From: Selenomonadales bacterium
GTDB lineage: Bacteria > Bacillota > Negativicutes > Sporomusales > UBA7701
DNA length: 64,000 nucleotides
Assembly: GCA_018434945.1 (NCBI GenBank)
Contig: JAHDOI010000035.1
Location: forward strand, 147,401-211,400
Direction of reading: 5' to 3'
The position numbers were made by a program, and so were the translations under genes. The first letter of the stretch is position 1. Every line of letters starts with the position of its first letter. The notes below the pieces were generated by a model that was not told the origin of the DNA, did no database searches, and saw nothing but the letters and a program-made list of their open reading frames with translations. This document shows, in pieces, positions 34,875 to 43,251 of the stretch.

Positions 34875-36077
34875 GTGACTGAAAAGTTGTACTATATTGA
34901 TTGTTATCAAAAAGAATTCACCGCGAAAATAAAGGATTTGCGAGCTCTGGAGGACGGCAGATGCGGCGTCGTCCTCGACAGGACAGCATTTTATCCAGAG
35001 GGCGGCGGCCAGCCCTGCGACAAGGGGTGGCTGGACGATATCCCGGTGGTGGAGGTCTACGATGATAACGGCTCGGTAGTACACATCACTGCTGCCAGAC
35101 CAACCACCGAAACGGTCCATGGCCGGCTGGACTGGGAAAGGCGATTCGACCACATGCAGCAGCACAGCGGCGAACATGTCCTGTCGGCGGTGTTCTCGGA
35201 CCTCTTCGGCGGGGAAAATATCGGCTTTCATCTCGGCAGCGAAGCGGTGTATATCGATGTAACCATGGAAACGCTGAGCGCCCACCAGGCGGCGGCCGCA
35301 GAGAAGGCAGCAAACGATGTCGTGTTTGCCAACCTGCCGGTTGAAAGCGCGTTTGTCGCCGGCGGCGGCCTTGCCGGGTACAAGCTGCGGAAACAACCGG
35401 CAAAAGGCTTCGCCAACATCCGTCTCGTCAGCATGGCGGGGGTGGACTGCTGCCCGTGCGGCGGTACGCATGTCGCGGCCAGCGGTGAAATCGGTCTGAT
35501 CAAGATTCGTTCCTGGGAGCGCAAAGCCGGAGCGATCCGGGTGGACTTCGTGTGCGGCGGCCGGGCCCTTGAGGATTACCGGCAGAACAGCGCGGTGGCC
35601 CGTGATCTTTCCGTACAATGGTCCGTGCCTGTCGCGGAAGTGCCGGCGGCGGCCGAACGACAGCAGAGCAAACTGGAAACGCTCACCGGACAATTGCTGG
35701 CCGCAAAACGGGAACTTGCGGTCTATCGGGCTGAAGCATTGTACGAAAAGGCTGACAGCATTTCTGATATGAAACTGGCAGTCTCTTTCATTCCCGAAGC
35801 CTCGGCAGCCGAACTGTCAGACCTGTCCAGAGCAGTTCTGGCCCGCGGCCGCGCCGTCGTCTTGCTGGCGGCCGGAAGCGCCGAGCTAGACAAGTCGCAC
35901 TTTGTCTTCGCCTGCACACCGGGCGTCCCGGCCGATATGGGCAGACTACTCAAAAAATCGCTCGCGCTTACGGGTGGCAAAGGCGGCGGCAGCGCCCACT
36001 GGGCTCAAGGTGGCGGCAGTTGGAGCGACAAACTGGAAAACGCCCTGCGGGAAGCCCGCTCGGACGTTTTTAATTAA
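34875..36077 (+). CDS. Alanyl-tRNA editing protein (AlaX-L type with DHHA1 domain)
   Basis: The 400-residue product is related to the editing and C-Ala parts of alanyl-tRNA synthetase. The zinc HxxxH of the editing site is in [15 protein letters not shown], and the second zinc pair is in [14 protein letters not shown]. The DHHA1 C-terminal region ends [15 protein letters not shown]. It would hydrolyse Ser- or Gly-tRNA-Ala in trans. GTG 34875 follows GGGAGG. One of few plus-strand genes here, it is convergent with the YibE/F gene. Confidence 0.93.
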   Translation: MTEKLYYIDCYQKEFTAKIKDLRALEDGRCGVVLDRTAFYPEGGGQPCDKGWLDDIPVVEVYDDNGSVVHITAARPTTETVHGRLDWERRFDHMQQHSGEHVLSAVFSDLFGGENIGFHLGSEAVYIDVTMETLSAHQAAAAEKAANDVVFANLPVESAFVAGGGLAGYKLRKQPAKGFANIRLVSMAGVDCCPCGGTHVAASGEIGLIKIRSWERKAGAIRVDFVCGGRALEDYRQNSAVARDLSVQWSVPVAEVPAAAERQQSKLETLTGQLLAAKRELAVYRAEALYEKADSISDMKLAVSFIPEASAAELSDLSRAVLARGRAVVLLAAGSAELDKSHFVFACTPGVPADMGRLLKKSLALTGGKGGGSAHWAQGGGSWSDKLENALREARSDVFN

Positions 36078-36093
36078 CTGCTTCTGTTTTATA

Positions 36094-37194
36094 TTACCGC
36101 CGCCCGTGCATAAGGAAGGCAGATATCAAGGCGGTTAACGGGATGGCGCAGATAAGTCCGATGCTGCCGGTTAGTGCGCGGGCGATTTCGGTTACGATCA
36201 TATTGAGGTTCATGATCTTGAGCGCCGAAGCCTGCGGCTGGGAGGCGATCAGCAGCATTAGCGGCAGGGATGTGCCGGCATAAGCCAGGATGAGGGTGTT
36301 GGACATCGTCCCCATTATATCGCGGCCGACATTCATCCCGGTCAGGAAAAGGGTCTTCCTGTCCATATCCGGCTGGAGGGCTTTTACCTCATATAGGGCA
36401 GATGCGATCGAGATTGCGACGTCCATAACCGCGCCGAGAGCTCCGAATACCATGCCCGAGAACAGGACCCCCTGGAAATCTACGTCAACCATCTTCGTAG
36501 CCTTGAGCATCATCGCTTCCTCGCTATCGAGTCCCGTCAGGTGCATCAGTTTGATGGCGAGCAGCGAAAGCAGGCCTGCTATGACTACACCGCCCACCGT
36601 ACCAAGTACGGCAGCCAAAGATTTCCTGTTCCAGCCGCTGATGGCGACCTGGGTCACGATGGCGATTACGGCGCAGACAAGCAGGGTAAGGAGTGTAAGG
36701 TCGATTTGCCTGGCCAGCACCTGACCGACATAGACCTGAAAAATCAGAGCGGTGGAAAAACCGATCACGAATACCGTCTTTACGCCGACGACACCGGCGA
36801 ATATCACCAATGTACCGATAAACATGGCCAGCAAAACATAAACGTAATCGAAGCGGTCGAAATCGCTGACATGGTAGGAAGTGCGGCCGAGGTCGTAGGC
36901 AACGGCGATAATAACTTTATCGCCTGGCGCGACTTTGATGGCGTAAGGCGAACGCTCGGAAACAAAATTCATGGTGTCGACGACCTTGCCGGCTTCGGGG
37001 CCGGATGTTACCCGAAGTGTGACTAATTCGCCGCGGTCGAGAAGGTACTGCTTCCGCGTATCCTCGTCAAGCGGAGCGACCGACAGCACCAGGCCCTTTT
37101 CGTAGTGGACGGGGGGTGGGGTTGCGGGGGCTGCGGCGACAAGGCCGAGCCCGGTGCAGAAAAGTATTATCACGATGACGAGTGTCTTTTTCAA
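36094..37194 (-). CDS. YibE/F family membrane protein
   Basis: The 366-residue product has a signal/anchor helix, then a short beta domain (residues 30-110) and about seven membrane helices. VLFSGMVFGALGAVMDVAISIAS and NVGRDIMGTMSNTLILAYAG are the conserved YibE/F blocks. The family is widespread in Firmicutes and presumed to transport a small solute, but no substrate is known. ATG 37194 starts MKKTLVIVIILFC. Confidence 0.88.
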   Translation of the reverse strand: MKKTLVIVIILFCTGLGLVAAAPATPPPVHYEKGLVLSVAPLDEDTRKQYLLDRGELVTLRVTSGPEAGKVVDTMNFVSERSPYAIKVAPGDKVIIAVAYDLGRTSYHVSDFDRFDYVYVLLAMFIGTLVIFAGVVGVKTVFVIGFSTALIFQVYVGQVLARQIDLTLLTLLVCAVIAIVTQVAISGWNRKSLAAVLGTVGGVVIAGLLSLLAIKLMHLTGLDSEEAMMLKATKMVDVDFQGVLFSGMVFGALGAVMDVAISIASALYEVKALQPDMDRKTLFLTGMNVGRDIMGTMSNTLILAYAGTSLPLMLLIASQPQASALKIMNLNMIVTEIARALTGSIGLICAIPLTALISAFLMHGRR

Positions 37195-37257
37195 GCCTAT
37201 TCCCCTTGTGGTTATTATTTTACTATTTTATTCGGCGTGGAACTTATATCTTCCTCG

Positions 37258-37283
37258 CAAAAAAACCGGCCAAGCCGGTTTTA
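37258..37283 (-). terminator. Terminator after the secreted 152-aa gene
   Basis: On the minus strand AACCGGC, TTG and GCCGGTT are followed by a T run. A second perfect hairpin with arms GTAAGACGGCA/TGCCGTCTTAC lies just upstream, at about 37292-37322. Confidence 0.85.
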
Positions 37284-37358
37284 TGTTTATGTAAGACGGC
37301 AAGCGGCTCTTGCCGTCTTACCGTTTTCAATTATCTCAGCCTGTGTTGCAAAGTCCGG

Positions 37359-37817
37359 TCACTGGAGGATCTGCACCGCCCCTGCCAAACTGTCGCTGTC
37401 ACGGACGGTTTGGGGTATAAGCCCGGCGTTCTGTAATATGGTGGCAAGCAGGTTGAGGCTCTCTTCGTACGGACCGAGTTTCGATGCCAATTGGGCTGTG
37501 ACTTCCTGCCGTACGACTGTTTCCACCGTGGTCCGGATATCACCGCCATATGCTGCGCTGGTTACCAATCCGGCAAATTCACCCTGGCCGGCCCGTTCAA
37601 GGGCAGCTTGGGTCACGCGGCTGACGATCGCTCCCCGGTCGCCTTGCTCAAGCTCCTGTTTGAGGGACAGCAGTTCCTGCACTTGGGCTGCTTCCGGGTT
37701 CTGGGCCACTATCTGCGCGAGGATATCGTCGGCTGTTGCAGCGTGAGCCGAGGGCAGCAGGGGCGCAAAGGAGGAGATAGCCATAGCGAGAACGGCCATG
37801 ATAACGATTTTTTTCAT
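37359..37817 (-). CDS. Secreted 152-aa helical protein of unknown function
   Basis: ATG 37817 gives MKKIVIMAVLAMAISSFAPLLPSAHA, a clear signal peptide with an AHA/A cleavage site (the frame is open upstream but GGAAAGGGG fits this start). The mature part is mostly helical and Gln/Glu/Leu-rich, e.g. VQELLSLKQELEQGD and EVTAQLASKLGPYEESLNLL, and has no Cys. No family is recognised. It is downstream of comB, separated by a strong hairpin, so it is probably transcribed on its own. Confidence 0.72.
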   Translation of the reverse strand: MKKIVIMAVLAMAISSFAPLLPSAHAATADDILAQIVAQNPEAAQVQELLSLKQELEQGDRGAIVSRVTQAALERAGQGEFAGLVTSAAYGGDIRTTVETVVRQEVTAQLASKLGPYEESLNLLATILQNAGLIPQTVRDSDSLAGAVQILQ

Positions 37818-37892
37818 AGACATCCCCTTTCCACGTTGCTCAGCCTTCATTTTACCACGCATGTTACGTAAACTAAAGGCGAAATATTTACC

Positions 37893-37942
37893 TGAAATTA
37901 TCGACCCGGCTGCTAGACGTCAGCCGGGTCGATAATTTCGCC
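37893..37942. terminator. Long hairpin ending the comB gene
   Basis: A perfect stem with AAATTATCGACCCGGCTG on one side (37896-37913) pairs with 37922-37939. The comB stop codon (37913) lies in the stem, and the T-rich flanks suit both directions. Confidence 0.75.
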
Positions 37943-38629
37943 ATTGCGAAATTCGGGGATATAGTCATACAGATCGTGCTGCAGGCAATAGGCGATATCG
38001 TCGCCATAACCGATGGCGGCGAGATTCCTGGCATGCTCGCCCCGAGACGTCCGTCGCACAAGGTCGGCACGGTAATCGTTGTATATTGCCCTGGCGGCGA
38101 GGGCTGCATCACTGGGCTCGCTATGGCCGGCAAGCCTGTCGGCCAGCAGCCCGGCGCACAGCGCGTCTTCAATGGTCAGGTGACCGCGGGTCCCGGCGCA
38201 GAGAATAACGATGTCCATCGCTATGGAGGAAAGCCTCCGACAAAGGGCGGCGGCGTTGACGAACGCGCCGACGTACACTTTTGCCGCCTTCTCAGCGGTT
38301 TTCAAGGCAACGGTGCCGTTGGTCGTCGTCATGATGATCGTCTTGCCGGCCACCGTCACACGGTCGTACTCACCGGGCGAGTTGCCCAAGTCAAAACCCG
38401 GTATTGGGCGGGCCTGGCGTTCTCCGGCCAGCAGCGCACCGGCTAGGCGCTCTTTCAAGGCGAAAGCTTCTTCAACGGTGCTGACAGGTACAATACGGCG
38501 GCATCCGTTGGCAAAGGCGGTGGTCATCGACGTCGTCGCCCGGAAGATATCGAGGACGGCAACGGCATGTTCGCCCACGGGTGGCCTGACTATGTATTCC
38601 TGGGGGGTGAAGTATACGTCGACCGTCAT
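37913..38629 (-). CDS. comB: 2-phosphosulfolactate phosphatase family protein (ComB)
   Basis: The 238-residue product has the ComB motifs AVLDIFRATTSMTTAFANG, TIIMTTTNGTVALKTAE and VILCAGTRGHLTIEDALCAG. ComB is a Mg-dependent phosphatase of coenzyme M or sulfolactate biosynthesis; many anaerobic bacteria encode it without the rest of that pathway, so its role here is uncertain. It starts 9 bases after the M20 hydrolase stop, implying an operon. Confidence 0.88.
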   Translation of the reverse strand: MTVDVYFTPQEYIVRPPVGEHAVAVLDIFRATTSMTTAFANGCRRIVPVSTVEEAFALKERLAGALLAGERQARPIPGFDLGNSPGEYDRVTVAGKTIIMTTTNGTVALKTAEKAAKVYVGAFVNAAALCRRLSSIAMDIVILCAGTRGHLTIEDALCAGLLADRLAGHSEPSDAALAARAIYNDYRADLVRRTSRGEHARNLAAIGYGDDIAYCLQHDLYDYIPEFRNGEIIDPADV

Positions 38630-38637
38630 GTAAACTC

Positions 38638-39858
38638 CTACTTGGCGAGCTGTTTGATGGTGGCGGCCAGGACGTCGATACCCTTCATGATGTCGTCGGC
38701 GTCGGCTTCTTCCTCGGGATTATGGCTGATACCGCCCCGGCAGGGGATGAAGATCATCCCTGCGGGAGCTATGGCGGCTATGTTCATGGCGTCGTGGCCG
38801 GCTCCGCTGTTCATCAGCCTGTAAGGCGTGTTGAGCTGGCGGCAGACGGTTTCGATCGTCTGGATGATTTCAGCGTTCATGGGTACAGGTTTGTCGGCGG
38901 TGACCACTTCGATGGCCACAGGTGTTTCCTGTCCGTCGGCGATGGTGCTGACAGCGTCTTTGATGTCTTGGATGGTTTCGATTATGCTGTCGTGGTCCAC
39001 GCCACGGATATCGACGCCCAGCTCCACCCGTCCGGGGATGACGTTCATCACGTTGGGATGGTTGCGGATTATGCCTACCGTTCCGACTGTGCCGCGATGG
39101 TGCTGCTCCATGGCGATCTCCTGCACCGCGAGAATGATCATTGCCGCGCTCACGAGGGCGTCCTGACGGTCGTCCATGGGCGTCGTCCCCGAGTGGCCGG
39201 CCATACCTTCAACAACGATCTTAAGGCGGGTGGGGGCGGCGATGGCTTCGACGATACCGATCGTGTTTTTGGTCCTCTCAAGCACCGGTCCTTGCTCGAT
39301 ATGCAGTTCGATGAATGCTTTGATTTCATCTCTGCTGCGGCCGGCGGCCTTAGCGTTAGCCAGGTCGAGGCCGTGGCGGCCGAGGGTGTCGGCAAAGGTT
39401 TCGCCGGCCTGATCTTTTGCTTTTGACCACGCAGGGTTAACAGAGCCTGCCATCGCTTTGCTGCCCATGGTGGCAAAGCCGAAGCGGCTAGATTCTTCCG
39501 CCATGAATACGATGAGCTCCACGGGATGGGCAAGCGGCCCTTGTTCTGCCAGGCGGCGAATTGCCGCCAACCCGCCGACAACGCCCAGGATGCCGTCGAA
39601 GCGTCCGCCCTCGGGAACGGTGTCAAGGTGTGAGCCTGTGGCTACTGCAGGGGCGCCCGCCATAGTGCCTTCCTGCCGCCCGATTATATTGCCGAACGCG
39701 TCACGGCGCACCGTCAGACCTGACTGGCGCATCAATTCCTGGATATATTCTCCGGCCCGGCGGTCCTCTTCGCTGAAGGCAAGGCGAGTGATTCCCGGGC
39801 CGCCCGCACTGAAACCAGCTAATTCTTCAATTGTGGCCATTACCCATTCTCTGTCCAC
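38638..39858 (-). CDS. M20-family Zn amidohydrolase (N-carbamoyl amino acid / allantoate type)
   Basis: The 406-residue product has all metal-site blocks of the hydantoinase/carbamoylase family: ATGSHLDTVPEGGRFDGILG (His and bridging Asp), VFMAEESSRFG (Glu pair), FIELHIEQGPVLE (His), and GISHNPEEEAD (His). The dimerisation domain holds GMAGHSGTTPMDDRQDA. Likely reactions are hydrolysis of N-carbamoyl-L-amino acids, ureidoglycolate or allantoate. The start is GTG 39858 after AAGGAGG. It precedes comB. Confidence 0.9.
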   Translation of the reverse strand: MDREWVMATIEELAGFSAGGPGITRLAFSEEDRRAGEYIQELMRQSGLTVRRDAFGNIIGRQEGTMAGAPAVATGSHLDTVPEGGRFDGILGVVGGLAAIRRLAEQGPLAHPVELIVFMAEESSRFGFATMGSKAMAGSVNPAWSKAKDQAGETFADTLGRHGLDLANAKAAGRSRDEIKAFIELHIEQGPVLERTKNTIGIVEAIAAPTRLKIVVEGMAGHSGTTPMDDRQDALVSAAMIILAVQEIAMEQHHRGTVGTVGIIRNHPNVMNVIPGRVELGVDIRGVDHDSIIETIQDIKDAVSTIADGQETPVAIEVVTADKPVPMNAEIIQTIETVCRQLNTPYRLMNSGAGHDAMNIAAIAPAGMIFIPCRGGISHNPEEEADADDIMKGIDVLAATIKQLAK

Positions 39859-40172
39859 GGCAATGCCTCCTTAATAATTCGCTACCTACTGATCCCGGTC
39901 AAAGGTTACCCATTAAGGTGTGGAAAAAGCCCGTCGCGCTGCACCTGATAAGCCGTTTCCTTGATGCTCTTCGCCTGATAGTATGCCCACTGGTCCTAGG
40001 CCTGGCTTTGCGCCAGCACCATTTTGTTGCCGTACCTGCGGCCTTGAATGAGGCAAGAGTTGCGCAATTTCCGTCGTCCTCGGCTATCATGGTCGGCAGT
40101 TTATCAGCCCAAAATGAACGGGTGGTTGAATTAGTCTTATCGACGGCATCAATTATCCTACCGGTATCTTTC
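39859..40172. other. Intergenic stretch with no supported gene
   Basis: About 310 bases separate the M20 gene start from the next terminator. A 91-codon minus-strand frame (39899-40174) lacks a ribosome binding site and begins inside the terminator. The plus-strand frame is also unsupported. It probably contains the promoter of the M20-comB operon, but no clear -35/-10 pair is visible. Confidence 0.5.
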
Positions 40173-40197
40173 AAAAAATAAGCGCCGTGAGGCGCTT
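40173..40197 (-). terminator. Terminator of the small membrane-protein gene
   Basis: On the minus strand AAGCGCC, TCAC and GGCGCTT are followed by ATTTTTTG. Confidence 0.9.
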
Positions 40198-40209
40198 GGG
40201 CTGAAACAA

Positions 40210-40341
40210 TTACCTGATGAAGGAGACTACCATCACCAACAAAAGCACAGCTGCGGTAACACCGCCGACAACGAGGGCGGTGCGGTTCATCTTCTGCATG
40301 TCCTGTTTATGGTAGCCGCGCTTGCTGGGCCCTCTAGGCAT
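40210..40341 (-). CDS. Small single-pass membrane protein (43 aa)
   Basis: ATG 40341 is preceded by AGGGGGATGGG. The product starts MPRGPSKRGYHKQDMQKMNR, a basic head, then TALVVGGVTAAVLLLVMVV and FIR, one membrane helix. It is too short for routine gene calls but has a ribosome binding site and a terminator 13 bases past the stop. No family is recognised; the positive-inside head predicts a cytoplasmic N-terminus. Confidence 0.75.
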   Translation of the reverse strand: MPRGPSKRGYHKQDMQKMNRTALVVGGVTAAVLLLVMVVSFIR

Positions 40342-40411
40342 TGCCCATCCCCCTATTCAAAGTTCGTCTATAAATCAATTTTACATTATTTGGCGAATAA
40401 TTCAAGTTGTC

Positions 40412-40573
40412 TTAAGCCTCAAAGACAAAATCCCGCTGGCATTTCGAACAAAATATTTGCTCGCCGTTGACGGCTTTGCACATAGGAACGACGATGATGG
40501 CGCCGCAGTAGGGGCAGATGATCTTCACCCCTTTCTCGATGGGACATTTGCGCCGCCTATGCCTCCAAAACAT
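40412..40573 (-). CDS. Small zinc-ribbon protein (53 aa)
   Basis: ATG 40573 follows GGGAGGG. The product starts MFWRHRRRKCPIEKGVK, then CPYCGAIIVVPMCK and IFCSKCQRDFVFEA. The CPYC and CSKC pairs form a probable treble-clef or zinc-ribbon site, and an extra Cys-x10-Cys lies upstream. Such short ribbons often bind nucleic acid or a partner enzyme. It lies between the 43-residue membrane protein and the glutaredoxin gene on the same strand. Confidence 0.75.
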   Translation of the reverse strand: MFWRHRRRKCPIEKGVKIICPYCGAIIVVPMCKAVNGEQIFCSKCQRDFVFEA

Positions 40574-40624
40574 GATACATCCCTCCCGCTATCATGATAT
40601 GCGGGGCGGGCTCAACCGGAAACG

Positions 40625-40891
40625 TCAATACTTCACAGGCTTGATCACGTTGTGGGCATAGGTTTCCACAAGGTATTCCAGGATGTTGTCGGCGGAGGTG
40701 AGAATCGTTTCTCCGTCCATCAGCACCGGCACCGAGTACTGTCCCGTAAGCTCGAAAAGCTGAGTTCGTTTTGCTTTCGTGGGACTGACATTTACACAGA
40801 TGTAGGTGAGTTCAAGTTCGGCGAGTTTCTCCCTGATGCTCTGGCACTCGGGACAGGCATGGAGGTTATAGAGTACAAGTCTCGCATCCAT
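40625..40891 (-). CDS. Glutaredoxin-family protein
   Basis: The 88-residue product has the thioredoxin fold start LVLYNLHACPECQSIREKLAEL with a CPEC active site, a cis-Pro in QYSVPVLMDGE and the glutathione-site-like TSADNILEYL. It would reduce disulfides or bind an iron-sulfur cluster. It sits 17 bases after the ferritin-like gene, so both may serve oxidative stress defence. Confidence 0.85.
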   Translation of the reverse strand: MDARLVLYNLHACPECQSIREKLAELELTYICVNVSPTKAKRTQLFELTGQYSVPVLMDGETILTSADNILEYLVETYAHNVIKPVKY

Positions 40892-40908
40892 TACCTTTCC
40901 TCCTCAAA

Positions 40909-41403
40909 TTACGCCCAGGCTTCGATCATTTCGCGCAGTTTGACGACATGAACCTGTTCCTCTCCCTTCAGGAGACGGAATACGTCCCTGGCTTCGGCAA
41001 ACTTGGCCCGGGTGGCAAGTTCATCGTAAAACAGCACGGAGTCTTTCTCCGCCTGCATGGCAGCCGCCAACACGGCCTGTACGCTGTTCAGCCCGGCGAT
41101 GTGTTTGCCGGCGTCGTATGGTTTTGGGAAAACGTGTTCTTCGGCGATAACCGTAAGGTATCGGGAGGTCTCGGGGTCGAAGAGGTAATCGGCCGAATGG
41201 GCTTCCTTGCGACTTTCGATCATGTTGTAGAGAGCGGTGAATCTAGCCAGGTGGTGTATTTCCTCGTTTTTCAGCCATAGGAACAATTCTTTGTGATCCG
41301 GGTTAGGGGACTGCTGGTAAGCCTGCTGATAAAAGTCTCTTCCGCGCGCTTCCATCGCCATCGCTATGCGCAACCCTTCAAGATCACTGAACATGTTGGC
41401 CAT
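40909..41403 (-). CDS. Rubrerythrin-type ferritin-like protein
   Basis: The 164-residue product is a four-helix di-iron protein: EARGRDFYQQAYQ (Glu), KNEEIHHLARF (ExxH), MQAEKDSVLFYDEL (Glu) and GEEQVHVVKLREM (ExxH). Unlike classical rubrerythrin there is no C-terminal rubredoxin domain. Such proteins reduce peroxide or store iron in anaerobes. ATG 41403 precedes MANMFSDLEGLRIAM. It is followed by the glutaredoxin gene. Confidence 0.88.
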   Translation of the reverse strand: MANMFSDLEGLRIAMAMEARGRDFYQQAYQQSPNPDHKELFLWLKNEEIHHLARFTALYNMIESRKEAHSADYLFDPETSRYLTVIAEEHVFPKPYDAGKHIAGLNSVQAVLAAAMQAEKDSVLFYDELATRAKFAEARDVFRLLKGEEQVHVVKLREMIEAWA

Positions 41404-41478
41404 ACCATATTCCTCCTAATGGTTTTGGTATTATATTCCTTGCGCCGGCATTATATTCCTTCTTGACGGCTGTTTGCG

Positions 41479-43251
41479 TCACTGGCTGTGATAAAGCCGC
41501 CAGTAAAGCCCCCTGCAGGTGACAAGGTCTTCGTGGGTGCCGGCTTCGGCGATAACGCCCCGGTGAAGAACAAGGATGCGGTCGGCGTTCCGGATGGTTG
41601 ACAGACGATGGGCGACGACAAGCATGGTACGTTGTTTGGCGATATGCTCGAGCGCTCCCTGGATGAGCAATTCGGTTTCGCCGTCGATGCTGGATGTGGC
41701 TTCGTCAAGTATCAGTATATCGGCACGGCAGGCCAGCATTCTGGCGAGGGAAATCAGTTGGCGCTGCCCGACCGAAATCATCGCTCCCTGATAGCCGATC
41801 GGCGTATCGTACCCTTGAGGGAGTTTGGCAATAAATTCGTGGCAATTCGCCACGGTGGCGGCGTCGACGATATCCCGGCGGGAGATTGCGGGATCGAACA
41901 TGCCTATATTTTCTGCTACCGTGCCGTTGAACAGGTGTACATCCTGGAACACCACGCCGACCGTCCGACGGAGGATGTCGAGGGGGATTTCGCGAACATC
42001 CACTCCGTCGACAAGAATCCGGCCACGCTGCGGTTCGTATAGGCGAAGCAGGAGGTTGATGACCGTCGTCTTTCCCGAGCCGGAAAGACCGGCAATACCG
42101 ATGAATTCACCGGCCACAACCGAAAAAGACAGGCCGCGCAGCACCCAGTGAGGCTCTTCATAAGCGAACCAGACGTCTTCGAAGGTTATCGAGCCGTCAG
42201 CGCGGGTGTGTGGGTTTTGCCCAACAGGCTCTTCGGCGGGCTGTTCGGCTGCCAGCAGTTCGTAGACCCGCTCGGCCGCCGCCAGGGCTGACTGCAAGAG
42301 GCTGTACTTTTCAGCCAGGTCTCTGATCGGCCAGAAAAACTTCTCCACATACCGCAAAAAAGCGACTACTACGCCGATTTCTACGCCCCCCAGGCTGCTT
42401 TGCCAGTCGCCGTACCAGATGAGGAGCACCACCGCGAGGGTGTAGATGAGATCGACAAAAGGTCGGAAAAGAGCGTAAGTGCGCATTTCCGTCAGGCCGG
42501 CGGCCAGGTATTCACGGTTGACGGCGGTGTATTCGGCCTCGCTGCGCAGAAACCGGGCGAACGCTTTGACAACGCTGATGCCGTTTAGGCTTTCCTGAAG
42601 AAAGCTGTTGATTGCGGCCGTTTTCTCGCGCACAAGGCGGTAAGCGCGTCGGGCATATTTTTGGTAGAGAACGGCGAGGATGATCATCACCGGGATGACG
42701 GTGAACGAGACGAGCGCCAGCCGCCAGTCGATCGCGAGCATGACGGCGATGATGCCTATCAGTACCAGCAGGTCGCTGGCGAAAGCTACGAGAACGTCGG
42801 TGTATAGGTCTTTGATTGCGTCGGTGTCATTTGTGACCCGCGTGACAATACGGCCCACCGGCTGACCCTCTATATCGGTGTATCGCATGTAGATGAGCTG
42901 CCGGAAGACTTTCTGCCTGACGTCGAAGATTATTTTTTGGCCGATGTACTGGAGCAGGATGGTTTGCGCCCAGGCAAAAATCATGCCGGCGGCGATAGTG
43001 GCGGCGTACATCCAGGCGGTGTTCCGGAGGCCGGAGAGATCGCCAAGAAGTATCTGGTTGTCGATGGCGATTTTAAGAAGGTACGGCCGTGCGAGATCGG
43101 CGGCCGTGCCAAGAAGCATAACGGCTAGAGCTGCAATCAGAAGCCCTCTGAAAGGCCGGGCGAAGCTCCACAATACTTTTGCAACCTCCCGGTCCAGTGG
43201 CCGGTCAGCAGGCGTGGTGTCGTATTCGCGGCCGCGAAAGTACATACTCAT
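41479..43251 (-). CDS. ABC exporter half-transporter B (catalytic nucleotide site)
   Basis: The 590-residue product has six membrane helices and one nucleotide-binding domain: Walker A GLSGSGKTTVINLLL, signature ISVGQRQLISLARM (degenerate LSGGQ), Walker B ILILDEATSSID with the catalytic Glu, and the switch His in VVAHRLSTIR. It overlaps the upstream half-transporter gene by 4 bases. The pair looks like a TM287/288- or BmrCD-type heterodimer. The Walker motifs of this subunit and the LSGGQ of its partner would form the active site. Substrate is unknown; family members export drugs or lipids. Confidence 0.93.
   Translation of the reverse strand: MSMYFRGREYDTTPADRPLDREVAKVLWSFARPFRGLLIAALAVMLLGTAADLARPYLLKIAIDNQILLGDLSGLRNTAWMYAATIAAGMIFAWAQTILLQYIGQKIIFDVRQKVFRQLIYMRYTDIEGQPVGRIVTRVTNDTDAIKDLYTDVLVAFASDLLVLIGIIAVMLAIDWRLALVSFTVIPVMIILAVLYQKYARRAYRLVREKTAAINSFLQESLNGISVVKAFARFLRSEAEYTAVNREYLAAGLTEMRTYALFRPFVDLIYTLAVVLLIWYGDWQSSLGGVEIGVVVAFLRYVEKFFWPIRDLAEKYSLLQSALAAAERVYELLAAEQPAEEPVGQNPHTRADGSITFEDVWFAYEEPHWVLRGLSFSVVAGEFIGIAGLSGSGKTTVINLLLRLYEPQRGRILVDGVDVREIPLDILRRTVGVVFQDVHLFNGTVAENIGMFDPAISRRDIVDAATVANCHEFIAKLPQGYDTPIGYQGAMISVGQRQLISLARMLACRADILILDEATSSIDGETELLIQGALEHIAKQRTMLVVAHRLSTIRNADRILVLHRGVIAEAGTHEDLVTCRGLYWRLYHSQ

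Noticed and set aside
39899..40174. Minus-strand 91-codon frame
   Set aside because: It begins inside the terminator, has no ribosome binding site and a basic, low-information sequence.
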